Origin: Chloroflexota bacterium
GTDB taxonomy: Bacteria; Chloroflexota; Anaerolineae; UBA2200
Direction: 5' to 3'
Assembly: GCA_014360755.1 (NCBI GenBank)
Contig: JACIWX010000006.1
Location: forward strand, 91,748-155,747
DNA length: 64,000 nt
The translations under genes and the position numbers were made by a program. Below the pieces are notes generated by a model. It saw only the letters and a list, made by a program, of their open reading frames with translations. It had not been told where the DNA came from and searched no databases. This document shows positions 33,654 to 41,785 of the stretch, piece by piece (within the stretch, counting starts at the first letter, position 1; each line of letters opens with the position of its first letter).

Positions 33654-35894
33654 ATGGATACCAGAGTCATAGGCCAAAGCCTGCCGCGTATTGATGCTTG
33701 GGAGAAAGTAACCGGGCAGGCTCGCTACCCCGGCGATTTCTCCATGCCCGGAATGCTCCACGCCAAAGTGGTCTGGAGCGAGTACCCTCATGCGCGTGTG
33801 CGGCGCATTGACACGTCCAAGGCAGAAGCGTTGCCTGGCGTTGTCAAAGTCATCACCTACCGCGATGTGCCAGTGAATGAGTACGGCATCAACACCAAGG
33901 ACCAGCCCGTTCTCATTGCAGAGGGGGACAAAGCGCGCTGGGTGGGCGATCGCATTGCCATCGTCGTTGCCGAGACGGAGGAAATTGCCGAGCAAGCCCG
34001 CCATTTGGTAGAGGTGGACTATGAGCCCCTGCCTGTGGTCACCGACCCGGGCGAGGCCATGAAACCAGGCGCCCCTTTGGTGCATGACGAACGAGGAGAC
34101 ACCAACATCCTGCACCATTTTCGCATCCGCAAAGGGGATATCGAAGTGGGCTTTGCCCAAGCGGATGTCATTGTCGAAGGCTATTACATCACCCCACATG
34201 TGGAACATGCCTACCTGCAGCCAGAAGCCGGCCTGGGCTATATTGATGAACAGGGCCGGGTAACGGTCATCGCTGCTGCGCAGTGGCCCCACGACGACCT
34301 CCATCAGATTGCGCACATGCTCAACCTGCCGGCAGACCAACTCCGCGAGATTGTGCCTGCTGTGGGCGGGGCTTTTGGAGGCAGGGAGGACATGTACATC
34401 CAGCATTTGCTCGCCCTGTGCGCTTATGTCGTCCGCCGTCCGGTGAAGATGGTCTTTAGCCGCGAGGAATCTGTCATGCGCACCGGCAAGCGCCATCCCT
34501 TCTACCTGCGCCACCGCTGGGGCGCTACCCGCGATGGGAAACTCACCGCAGTAGAAATTGAAGGCATCTCTGATGCAGGAGCTTATGCCTCCACGAGCGT
34601 CCCCGTTTTGGCGAACGCCACTAGTTTCTTCGCCGGGCCTTACGTGATCCCCCATGCCAAGATTGACGGCTACACCGTCTATACCAACAATGCCGTTACG
34701 ATGGCCATGCGCGGCTTTGGCGCCACTCAGCCTCCCGTAGCCTACGAGCAACAGATGGACAAACTCGCTGAAAAACTGGGTATGGACCCGGTGGAATTGC
34801 GCCTGAAGAACCTCCTCGAAGAAGGCTCTATCGCTGTAACCGGCAACCGCATGCCCCCTGGCGTGGGCATCAAGGAGACATTGCGTCAAGCGGCGTTGGC
34901 TGCTGGCTGGCGTGAGGAAAACGGCCACTGGCTGAAACCAGATTTGGGTCCGCCTTCGGCGTCCCACAAGCGTCGAGGCATTGGCGTCGCCTGCGCCTAC
35001 AAGAATGTCGGCTATTCCTTTGGCTTCGACGACAAGACCACCGCACGAGTTGAACTCACTCTCGAAGAGTCAGGGGCTATCCACCATGCTCGCATCAGAG
35101 TAGGTGCTTCAGATGTCGGAGAGGGAGTGCACACCGCGCTAGCGCAGATTGCCGCCGAGGCGCTGGGAGTGCCCCTGAATCGCGTGGAGGTTGCTCCCCT
35201 GGATACCGCAGAAGTGCCGGATGCAGGCTCCTCTTCCGCCTCGCGCCACGTCTACATCTCCGGCAACGCTGTGCTGCGTGCCTGCCAAGAGGCAAAGGCA
35301 AAACTGCAGGAAGTGTTGCGCGCAGAGACAGGAGAACGGCACATTGAAGCGGAGTATACCTATTGTGGACGCAGTGCCCGCCCGACAAGCCCTTATGACC
35401 CTGAAACCGGCCAATGCGACCCGCATATCAGTTATGGCTACGCCACTCAAATCGCTCTGGTGGAAGTGGATACGGAAACAGGTGTCGTAGATGTGCTCAA
35501 ACTGTGGGCAGCCCAAGATGTGGGTCAGGCGGTGAACCCAGATATGGTGGTTGGACAAGTTGGCGGCGGGGTACACATGGGGTTAGGCTATGCCTTGATG
35601 GAGGAGTTCATCCAGCAGGAAGGCTTGGTGCGCACGCGCAACTTTGCCGAGTACCAAATCCCAACGATTTTGGACATGCCGCGGGAGATTGTGCCTATTA
35701 TCGTGGAAGTAGCCGACCCAACAGGCCCTTACGGAGCGAAGGGAGTAGGTGAGATGACCACCCTTCCCACCGCTCCTGCTATCCTCAACGCGATCCACGA
35801 CGCCACTGGCATCTGGCTGGATCGGTTGCCTGCCACAGCAGAAAGAGTGCTGTACCACCTGAGGAAACTCACTCCAGAAGGGAAAACAGAATGA
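33654..35894 (+). CDS. Xanthine dehydrogenase/CO dehydrogenase-type molybdenum-binding subunit
   Basis: 746 residues. N-terminal Ald_Xan_dh_C domain (GQARYPGDFSMPGMLHAKVV), then Moco-binding segments GGAFGGRED, AMRGFGATQPP and the final GAKGVGEMTTLPTAPA with the catalytic Glu. It lacks the VAYRCSFR-type CoxL loop, so xanthine-, nicotinate- or purine-type hydroxylation is more likely than CO oxidation. AAGGAGGTGACGAT precedes the ATG. No FAD or 2Fe-2S small subunit is encoded nearby. With xdhC, mogA and the selenium-related genes, a selenium-dependent hydroxylase is possible but not shown. Confidence 0.9.
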   Translation: MDTRVIGQSLPRIDAWEKVTGQARYPGDFSMPGMLHAKVVWSEYPHARVRRIDTSKAEALPGVVKVITYRDVPVNEYGINTKDQPVLIAEGDKARWVGDRIAIVVAETEEIAEQARHLVEVDYEPLPVVTDPGEAMKPGAPLVHDERGDTNILHHFRIRKGDIEVGFAQADVIVEGYYITPHVEHAYLQPEAGLGYIDEQGRVTVIAAAQWPHDDLHQIAHMLNLPADQLREIVPAVGGAFGGREDMYIQHLLALCAYVVRRPVKMVFSREESVMRTGKRHPFYLRHRWGATRDGKLTAVEIEGISDAGAYASTSVPVLANATSFFAGPYVIPHAKIDGYTVYTNNAVTMAMRGFGATQPPVAYEQQMDKLAEKLGMDPVELRLKNLLEEGSIAVTGNRMPPGVGIKETLRQAALAAGWREENGHWLKPDLGPPSASHKRRGIGVACAYKNVGYSFGFDDKTTARVELTLEESGAIHHARIRVGASDVGEGVHTALAQIAAEALGVPLNRVEVAPLDTAEVPDAGSSSASRHVYISGNAVLRACQEAKAKLQEVLRAETGERHIEAEYTYCGRSARPTSPYDPETGQCDPHISYGYATQIALVEVDTETGVVDVLKLWAAQDVGQAVNPDMVVGQVGGGVHMGLGYALMEEFIQQEGLVRTRNFAEYQIPTILDMPREIVPIIVEVADPTGPYGAKGVGEMTTLPTAPAILNAIHDATGIWLDRLPATAERVLYHLRKLTPEGKTE

Positions 35895-36430
35895 CTATCC
35901 TCACCGCAGCCGTGCTCACCGTGAGCGACCGCTGTTTCCATGGCGAACGGGAGGACCTGAGCGGCCCGCTGCTGAAAGGTCTCATTACTGCATGGGGCGG
36001 TGAAGTGATCTCTTATGCCATTGTTCCGGATGAAAAAGAGCGGATTCAGGCTGCTCTGCTGGACCTAGCTGACCGGCAGCATGTAGACTTGATCCTCACT
36101 ACCGGTGGCACCGGCCCAGCGCCCCGTGACGTAACCCCTGAAGCAACGCTGGCAGTGATTGAAAGGGAAATGCCTGGGCTGGCGGAGCTCATGCGCATGG
36201 AAGGGTATCGGCAACACACTCCTTTTGCTGTACTCTCCCGTGCTGTAGCCGGCATCCGAGGCAAAACTCTCATCGTGAACTTGCCTGGCAATCCCCAGGC
36301 GGTACGCCAACACATGGAACTGCTGGGGCCTCTCTTGCCCGCCGCTGTAGCATTGATAAAGGGCGAAGCGCCCCGCGATGGCATCAACGACCCTGCCTGG
36401 GCAACCCGCTACGGAACGGGAAAGAAATGA
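35891..36430 (+). CDS. mogA: MogA/MoaB-type molybdenum cofactor protein
   Basis: 179 residues: LTVSDRCFHGEREDLSGP, TTGGTGPAPRDVTPEAT and NLPGNPQAVRQHMELL, the molybdopterin-binding MoCF fold. It adenylates molybdopterin before metal insertion. Its ATG overlaps the stop of the hydroxylase gene (ATGA), showing translational coupling. Confidence 0.93.
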   Translation: MTILTAAVLTVSDRCFHGEREDLSGPLLKGLITAWGGEVISYAIVPDEKERIQAALLDLADRQHVDLILTTGGTGPAPRDVTPEATLAVIEREMPGLAELMRMEGYRQHTPFAVLSRAVAGIRGKTLIVNLPGNPQAVRQHMELLGPLLPAAVALIKGEAPRDGINDPAWATRYGTGKK

Positions 36431-36581
36431 GCCCGGCTTGCGTGAGCGCACTTTTGCAGCCTGGCTTTTCATCCGCAAAACGCACCGTTCGGCTACGCTC
36501 AAAGCGACTGCTTAGGCAGATTTGAACGCTGAAGCGTTCACGACAAACCTTCTTGGGATAACCTCGCGGCACCACCTTTAT

Positions 36582-36609
36582 TTGACAAAAAGGCGATTTG
36601 TGGTATAAT
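36582..36609 (+). promoter_or_regulatory. Promoter of the PadR gene pair
   Basis: TTGACA (36582-36587), 16-nt spacer, TATAAT (36604-36609), about 50 nt before the padR-like start. Confidence 0.75.
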
Positions 36610-36656
36610 ATATGTGAAAATCAGATAACAGATTCAATCTAATAAAAGAGGCGTAC

Positions 36657-37076
36657 ATGTGTAACCATCATCAAGAGATAGAAGAAAGTACAGACCGCTG
36701 CTGTCCTCGCGGAGGCAGGGTACGAGGCTTTATGCAGCCTTGGTTGCTGTTGCTCCTGGCACAAAGGCCTGCCCACGGCTACGAACTGATGGAACGGCTA
36801 AGCCAAGGAGAGGCCACCCCTGCTGCTGATCCGGGTTTGCTTTACCGAACCCTGCGTCAATTTGAGGAAGAAGGGCTGGTCCGTTCGTCATGGGACACAG
36901 AAGGGGGTGGCCCCGCACGCCGCGTGTACGAAATTACCGCGGAAGGGCTGGACTATCTCCATGCCTGGGTAGTGAACATCCGTCGCACAAGGGAGCGGCT
37001 GGACCGCTTCCTGAGCGAATATGAAGCGTATTTCCATAGTAAAAAGGGAGGTGAACAAGATGTGCGGACACGGTGA
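36657..37076 (+). CDS. PadR-family transcriptional regulator with Cys/His N-terminus
   Basis: 139 residues. The N-terminal 20 residues MCNHHQEIEESTDRCCPRGG are rich in Cys and His and could bind metal. The PadR winged helix follows: PAHGYELMERL, LYRTLRQFEEEGLV, RRVYEITAEGLDYLHAW, then a C-terminal helix. It overlaps the small Cys/His protein gene by 17 nt. Metal-responsive control of its own operon is inferred. Confidence 0.9.
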   Translation: MCNHHQEIEESTDRCCPRGGRVRGFMQPWLLLLLAQRPAHGYELMERLSQGEATPAADPGLLYRTLRQFEEEGLVRSSWDTEGGGPARRVYEITAEGLDYLHAWVVNIRRTRERLDRFLSEYEAYFHSKKGGEQDVRTR

Positions 37077-37284
37077 ACACCACGGCCGTCATGGCTACGG
37101 CTTTTGCTGTGAAGAGGGATATTTTGGTCCCTGGATGCGTTTTGGGCCTCGCATGATGCGCTTCAGGCGGCATTTCCCCACGCGCGAAGAACGTATTGCC
37201 TGGCTCGAAGAGTACCTGAAAGAACTACAAGCTGAAGCCAAGGCGGTGGAAGAACGCATCGCGGAACTCAAAGCAACCACATAA
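37060..37284 (+). CDS. Small Cys/His-rich coiled-coil protein
   Basis: 74 residues from ATG 37060 (AGGTGAACAAG upstream). The N-terminus MCGHGEHHGRHGYGFCC is a likely metal-binding segment. A Phe/Met/Arg middle (GPWMRFGPRMMRFRRHF) and a coiled coil (IAWLEEYLKELQAEAKAVEER) follow. It resembles small proteins often found beside PadR regulators (DUF5320-like); function unknown. Confidence 0.7.
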   Translation: MCGHGEHHGRHGYGFCCEEGYFGPWMRFGPRMMRFRRHFPTREERIAWLEEYLKELQAEAKAVEERIAELKATT

Positions 37285-37435
37285 ACCCCTAAACTACCAT
37301 ACAGAGTAACCATCCGCCTTTTCCACTATTTAGCCGCTTTGTGCTATGATAGACTAAGGCTAGATAAATACATCGCGTGCTTGTTATTTCAAAGTAGTTG
37401 ATCTTCTATGGAAAGAAACAGGGGCTAATGGGCGG

Positions 37436-38899
37436 ATGGGCGCACAAATGAGGACCTTGCCAGAAATCCTGAGACGCGCTGCTGAAGTATGGCGCAAAGA
37501 GGGGCTGAAAAGCCTCTGGTTCAAAATACTCGGCGAGACTGTTTATCGCCGCTTGGTATTATTTGAACGGCCGCTTGACGAGCCCATTACTCCGTTGACA
37601 ACGCGCCTGCCTATCACCATCCGCCTGCTGCGAGATACCGATATCGCTGCGTTCACTCGCTTCCGGCCTGAGGTTGATCCAGAGGAAGTACGCCGCCGTT
37701 TAGCGTCTGGGCAAATGTGTTTTGCTGCCTGGCATGAAGGACGCATTGTCCACGCTGCCTGGGTGGCAACTGGCCAGGCTTGGATTGGCTACCTAGGCCG
37801 TACCATGACACTGGCACCGGATGAAGCCTATAGTTACGAATCGTTCACTGCCCCAGATTACCGTGGTCAAAACGTGTCTACGATGCGTTTGCTACACGTG
37901 CTTCAGGTACTTCGCCAAGCAGGTTACCGTCGCATCATATCCGCCATCATGCCAGAGAACAAGCCTGCCTTCCGGCCTGTGGAGAAAGCGGGCTTTCATC
38001 CCATTGGCGTGATAGGGTATGTGCGGCTTGGCCCATGGCGATGGGATTTCTGCCGGTTACGACCCGGTGCACGTCCGCTAGGCCAACCGAACGGCCAGTC
38101 CAGCATGGCTTATTGGGACAACGTGGCTTGCCAGATGGACACAAAACCGCCTTACTTGGACGCATTCTTGAGTGAAATGAAACGGCAAGCCCACTTGGCA
38201 TTGATTGAACGATGGGGTGGCGTCCCAGCCACGGGGAGGGTGCTCAAGACCGATTTGTTTGAGGAAGCAACAGGAGCCGGCGTGTTTTTAACGGACCTGG
38301 CAAAGGATGCGCTCCCCCTGATCGGCATGGATATCTCCAAAGTGGTTGCCAGCCAAGCGCAAGGCCGAGACAGCGCGCAGAAAGCGCATTATGTTGTCGC
38401 GGATGTGCGCCATTTGCCCTTTGCCAATGGATCCTTTGCCCTCATCGTTTCTCCCTCAACGCTAGATCATTTTGCCGACACAGCCGATCTGAGCCACAGT
38501 CTGCGCGAATTAGCGCGTGTCATGGCACCAGCCGGCCGGCTTATTGTAACCCTGGACAACCGTCAGAACGTCTTTGATCCCCTGCTGCGCCTAGCCGTCC
38601 GGCTGAGGAAAAGCCCCTATTTCATTGGCAGGTCATATACGGTCAGCCAGTTAGTGAATGAACTGGAGGCTGCCGGTCTGAAGGTACAAGATACGACAGC
38701 CATCTTGCACAACCCGCGCCTGGTGGCAACTGGGGCAGTGGCATTAGCAAACAGGCTACGTTGGCCGCCGCTAATCGCTTGGGTGCAGCACATGCTGATC
38801 CGTGCGCAGCAATTGGAGCATACACGCTGGCGCTATTTTACAGGCAGTTTTGTGGCAGCACTGGCGATCCAGGAGAAGGAGACTTCTTATGCGCCATGA
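37436..38899 (+). CDS. GNAT acetyltransferase - SAM methyltransferase fusion
   Basis: 487 residues. About 60-205 is a GNAT-like domain (ITIRLLRDTDIAAFTRF, ESFTAPDYRGQNVSTMRLLH, KPAFRPVEKAGF). About 225-475 is a class I methyltransferase with HYVVADVRHLPFANGSFALIVSPSTLDHF (motif II-III) and ELARVMAPAGRLIVTLDN. Motif I is weak (VFLTDLAKDALPLIGMDIS). A tailoring enzyme acting on a small molecule, lipid or glycan is inferred. Coupled with the methyltransferase gene that overlaps its end by 11 nt. Confidence 0.75.
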   Translation: MGAQMRTLPEILRRAAEVWRKEGLKSLWFKILGETVYRRLVLFERPLDEPITPLTTRLPITIRLLRDTDIAAFTRFRPEVDPEEVRRRLASGQMCFAAWHEGRIVHAAWVATGQAWIGYLGRTMTLAPDEAYSYESFTAPDYRGQNVSTMRLLHVLQVLRQAGYRRIISAIMPENKPAFRPVEKAGFHPIGVIGYVRLGPWRWDFCRLRPGARPLGQPNGQSSMAYWDNVACQMDTKPPYLDAFLSEMKRQAHLALIERWGGVPATGRVLKTDLFEEATGAGVFLTDLAKDALPLIGMDISKVVASQAQGRDSAQKAHYVVADVRHLPFANGSFALIVSPSTLDHFADTADLSHSLRELARVMAPAGRLIVTLDNRQNVFDPLLRLAVRLRKSPYFIGRSYTVSQLVNELEAAGLKVQDTTAILHNPRLVATGAVALANRLRWPPLIAWVQHMLIRAQQLEHTRWRYFTGSFVAALAIQEKETSYAP

Positions 38900-39476
38900 T
38901 CATCGTACAACGCACGGTTTTAGCCATTTTGATTCCCTGGCTCCTTTCTACGAGGCTTTCATCAAGCCCCAATCCCCACGGGAACTTCTGGCGTTAGCTG
39001 CTCTGCCAGTAGAAGGTGCGCTGCTGGATGTTGGCGGAGGCACAGGACGAGTAACGCAATTTCTGCGTGACATGGCTACCTCACTGATAGTGGCGGACCC
39101 GTCTTGGCAAATGCTCAAGAAAGCCTACAAGAAGGGAGGACTGCACCCAATTTGCTCCCATGCCGAAAAACTGCCTTTCCCCGACGCTTCCTTTGCGCGC
39201 ATTATCATGGTGGACGCCATGCACCACGTTTGCAACCAGCGGCAAACAGCACAGGAATTGTGGCGTGTGCTTCAGCCCGGCGGACGAATCGTGATCGAAG
39301 AGCCGGATGTGCGCACCCTTGTGGTTAGGCTGATTGCCTTGGCTGAGAAATTGGCTCTGATGCGCAGCCACTTCTTAACCCCGCCCCAAATTGCCCGCCT
39401 GTTCCCGTATCCCGATGCACGCGTGCACATCGAGACAAAGCGGTCCAATGCTTGGATCGTGGTAGAAAAGTTTTGA
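38889..39476 (+). CDS. SAM-dependent methyltransferase
   Basis: 195 residues from ATG 38889 (AGGAGAAGGAG upstream), overlapping the preceding gene. The class I motif ALLDVGGGTGRVTQFLRD is followed by VADPSWQML, LPFPDASFARIIMVDAMHHV and ELWRVLQPGGRIVIEEPDV: UbiE/Methyltransf_11 type. The substrate is unknown; the pairing with the GNAT-methyltransferase fusion suggests a shared small-molecule pathway. Confidence 0.87.
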   Translation: MRHDHRTTHGFSHFDSLAPFYEAFIKPQSPRELLALAALPVEGALLDVGGGTGRVTQFLRDMATSLIVADPSWQMLKKAYKKGGLHPICSHAEKLPFPDASFARIIMVDAMHHVCNQRQTAQELWRVLQPGGRIVIEEPDVRTLVVRLIALAEKLALMRSHFLTPPQIARLFPYPDARVHIETKRSNAWIVVEKF

Positions 39477-39500
39477 CCGCTTCCCTTTTCAAGTTATAAT
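39473..39500 (+). promoter_or_regulatory. Promoter of smsCB
   Basis: TTGACC (39473-39478), 16-nt spacer, TATAAT (39495-39500). The -35 overlaps the stop codon of the methyltransferase gene. Predicted leader of about 130 nt before smsC. Confidence 0.65.
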
Positions 39501-39560
39501 AAAAACCCAACGATGAACTTGGCATGAGAGTAGGTTTTCCTGACTTGCTGGATTGTGACA

Positions 39561-39591
39561 GCCTCTACCCCTGGGCTGGTAGAGGCTTTTT
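39561..39591 (+). terminator. Terminator inside the smsC leader
   Basis: GCCTCTACC pairs with GGTAGAGGC (9 bp, 8-nt loop) followed by TTTTT. It lies between the promoter at 39473-39500 and the smsC start at 39638, so it can act as an attenuator for smsCB. It may also end transcripts arriving from the methyltransferase genes. Confidence 0.75.
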
Positions 39592-39637
39592 CTGCGCAGA
39601 GAAAAATTACTGAATCGAATCATGAGGTAGATGCAAC

Positions 39638-40393
39638 ATGCAAAACGGTTATCTTTTGCGGGTGGAAAACCTCCACCTACAACGACAAGAGAAAAAGATC
39701 CTGCGCGGCGTGACCTTTGAGATCGCGCCTTGGCAGGTATTTGCGCTCCTGGGCCGCAACGGATCAGGCAAATCCAGCCTGGCTTATACGTTGATGGGCT
39801 GCGCAGGGTACACCCCTTCTGAGGGGCGTATCCTTTTCAACGGCCAGGACATTACCCACCTCTCTATTACCGAACGCGCGCGCTTGGGCATAACCCTAGC
39901 CTGGCAAGAGCCAGCCCGCTTTGAGGGATTGAAGGTGAAGGACTACCTAGCGTTGGGCATGAAAGAACCATCACGGGAAAAGATGGAAGCGGCATTGAAC
40001 GCCGTCGCCCTTTCTCCCCTCTCCTATCTGGAGCGCACCGTAAATGACGCCCTTTCCGGCGGAGAACGCAAACGCATTGAACTGGCTGCAGTGTATGCGA
40101 TGCGCCCGCGTCTTGCGATCCTCGATGAACCCGATTCGGGCATTGACGTGCTTTCGCTGGACGACATCGCCCGCCTTATCCGCCGCTTGGCTGCGGAGGG
40201 CACTGCTGTTTTGCTCATCACCCACCGCAACGAGATGGTGTCCGTAGCCGATGTAGCCGCTTTGATGTGCGCCGGAGAAATCCTACGCATCGGGGAACCG
40301 CAGGAAATGCGCGATTATTACGCTAGCCGCTGCCAGCCGTGCATCACAGTCGAAGCGGTAGAACCTCCCGGAGGTGAATATGAGCGACTTTGA
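39638..40393 (+). CDS. sufC: SufC-type Fe-S assembly ATPase (SmsC)
   Basis: 251 residues. Walker A LLGRNGSGKSS, Walker B RLAILDEPDSGIDV and signature LSGGERKRIELA, with the SufC-type insertion CAGYTPSEGRILFNGQDI. It hydrolyses ATP to drive cluster assembly on SufB. The gene overlaps smsB by 14 nt. No SufD, SufS or SufU is nearby, consistent with the minimal two-protein SMS arrangement. Confidence 0.93.
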   Translation: MQNGYLLRVENLHLQRQEKKILRGVTFEIAPWQVFALLGRNGSGKSSLAYTLMGCAGYTPSEGRILFNGQDITHLSITERARLGITLAWQEPARFEGLKVKDYLALGMKEPSREKMEAALNAVALSPLSYLERTVNDALSGGERKRIELAAVYAMRPRLAILDEPDSGIDVLSLDDIARLIRRLAAEGTAVLLITHRNEMVSVADVAALMCAGEILRIGEPQEMRDYYASRCQPCITVEAVEPPGGEYERL

Positions 40394-41315
40394 AGCCATC
40401 CTCAAAGCGTACGAACGCTCAGGGGGTAATCCCCGCTTCCTCAGGTCATCACGTGTGGCTAGCCTGGTTGTCAGCGGCAACCGCGTGCTGGGCGCCAATG
40501 AAATTGCCGGCATCCACCTCACCTCGGAACAACTGCCCGATGGCGTACGGGTCAAAGTCGTGGTCGAACCGGGGGTCAAACTAGATACCCCAGCGCACCT
40601 CTGCTTTGGAGTGATCCCGGCCGAAGGCATACAGCGCATCCTGTCCAAGTTTGAAATCGGTGCGGGCGCCAAAGCGGATTTTATCGCCCACTGCACCTTC
40701 CCCAACGCCCGAAGTATCGTACACCTGATGGAAGCGCAGATCCATGTGGGGCGCAATGCTCAGATGAAATACTCCGAAACCCATTACCACGGTGAGGAAG
40801 GGGGCGCAGAAGTGCTGCCCAAAGCCCAGGTTATCGTAGATGAAGGCGGTCAGTACGCAGCAGAATTTACGCTGACTACTGGCCGCGTGGGCAAACTCGA
40901 CCTGGACTATGTGGTGAATGTGGATGCCCACGGAGTAGCCGAACTGACCACGAAAGCCTATGGCTACGGTACAGATGCCATCTCTGTGAAAGAGACGATT
41001 CGCTTGAATGGCGAAGGAGCGCGCGGTCTCGCTAAAGCACGCATTGCCGTGCGCGACCAAGCCACCAGCCAGGTCATTGGCACTACCGAAGGGAATGCCC
41101 CCTTCGCTCGCGGCCATGTGGATTGCATCGAAATTGTGCGCGATAAGGCGGTTGCCAATGCCATCCCCGTGGTCAAGGTAACGGACCCCCGCGCTTATGT
41201 CACCCACGAGGCAGCCATCGGCACCGTGGATAAAAAAGAACTGGAAACGCTGATGGCGCGCGGCTTGGACGAGGAAACCGCTGTAGATGTGATCATCCGG
41301 GGCATGTTGCAGTAA
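40380..41315 (+). CDS. sufB: Short SufB-type scaffold protein (SmsB)
   Basis: 311 residues from ATG 40380 (GGAGGTG upstream), far shorter than SufB (about 470). The beta-helix core is present: LCFGVIPAEGIQRILSKFEI, NARSIVHLMEAQIHVG and VTDPRAYVTHEAAIGTVDKKEL, the last with the SufB/D C-terminal pattern. The length and the sufCB-only context match the minimal SMS (SmsBC) iron-sulfur machinery of anaerobes and archaea. It builds [4Fe-4S] clusters, probably for the many ferredoxins of this region. Confidence 0.9.
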   Translation: MSDFEAILKAYERSGGNPRFLRSSRVASLVVSGNRVLGANEIAGIHLTSEQLPDGVRVKVVVEPGVKLDTPAHLCFGVIPAEGIQRILSKFEIGAGAKADFIAHCTFPNARSIVHLMEAQIHVGRNAQMKYSETHYHGEEGGAEVLPKAQVIVDEGGQYAAEFTLTTGRVGKLDLDYVVNVDAHGVAELTTKAYGYGTDAISVKETIRLNGEGARGLAKARIAVRDQATSQVIGTTEGNAPFARGHVDCIEIVRDKAVANAIPVVKVTDPRAYVTHEAAIGTVDKKELETLMARGLDEETAVDVIIRGMLQ

Positions 41316-41471
41316 CCGCACAAGGGTGCAAAAAGCTGCGCATCAGCCCGGGTGTAGTTCAGTTTGGGGGGGGCAGGATATGGATAAGCGTGGACGGCGG
41401 GTGGTCCACCCGGAGCAGTTTCACGCTTGGTGTAGACGGCGGACTGTGCTCCGTCTGGAGCGGGATGGATT

Positions 41472-41504
41472 AGACCTGACAGGCCTTGAAGACCTGTCAG
41501 GTCT
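41472..41504. repeat. REP-like double palindrome, copy 2
   Basis: Same 33-bp unit as 2892-2924 with one mismatch, inside the 340-bp element. Its presence there suggests that the REP unit can travel with or be captured by larger elements. Confidence 0.7.
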
Positions 41505-41618
41505 GTGTAAGATCCCTGGAGCGTGGACGGCGGCGTTTGCCCTTGAGCCTGCCAGGGAATTGATTCCCTGGCATCATCTGCGCCTGGGCTCCCATGCCCA
41601 GGTGAGGTGGTCTCCTGC

Positions 41619-41648
41619 GTCACCCTGAGGCGAAGCCGAGGGGTCTCA
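41619..41648 (-). repeat. Diverged fragment of the 131-bp element
   Basis: On the minus strand GAGACCCCTCGGCTTCGCC then TCAGGGTGAC corresponds to GAGACCCTTCGCTTTGCTC then AGGGTGAC near the 3' end of the 131-bp repeat. No terminal repeats are left. Confidence 0.5.
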
Positions 41649-41706
41649 TGGATATGCAAGGCATTTCTTGCCCCAAAAGTGAACTACACCCATCAGCCCC
41701 CGCGAT

Positions 41707-41757
41707 TTGACTTCTTCGCAAAATTGGTGTATAATATATCAAAATTCGCTTATATGA
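41707..41757 (+). promoter_or_regulatory. Promoter of the third ArsR gene with degenerate operator
   Basis: TTGACT (41707-41712), 17-nt spacer, TATAAT (41730-41735). Just downstream AATTC-N7-TGAAG keeps the ATTC/TGAA half-site core of the operators at 20889 and 23041. Confidence 0.65.
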
Positions 41758-41785
41758 AGCCTGAATCGCGCATAGAGAAGGTGCC

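Larger units (their letters stand above)
41341..41699. mobile_element. 340-bp non-autonomous element with terminal inverted repeats
   Basis: The element runs from about 41350 to 41690. The start GGTGTAGTTCAGTTTGGGG is an imperfect inverted match of the end CCCCAAAAGTGAACTACACC. It is flanked by the 9-bp direct repeat CATCAGCCC (41341-41349 and 41691-41699). No transposase ORF is present. The interior is a mosaic of palindromes: a REP unit (41472-41504), TGCCAGGGAA/TTCCCTGGCA (41550-41573) and CCTGGGC/GCCCAGG (41583-41602). It accounts for most of the 470-nt gap between smsB and the third ArsR gene. Confidence 0.7.

Noticed and set aside
33573..34967. Long minus-strand open frame of 464 codons opposite the molybdenum hydroxylase
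   Set aside because: It is the antisense shadow of a well-recognised gene on the plus strand, with no SD site or family match.
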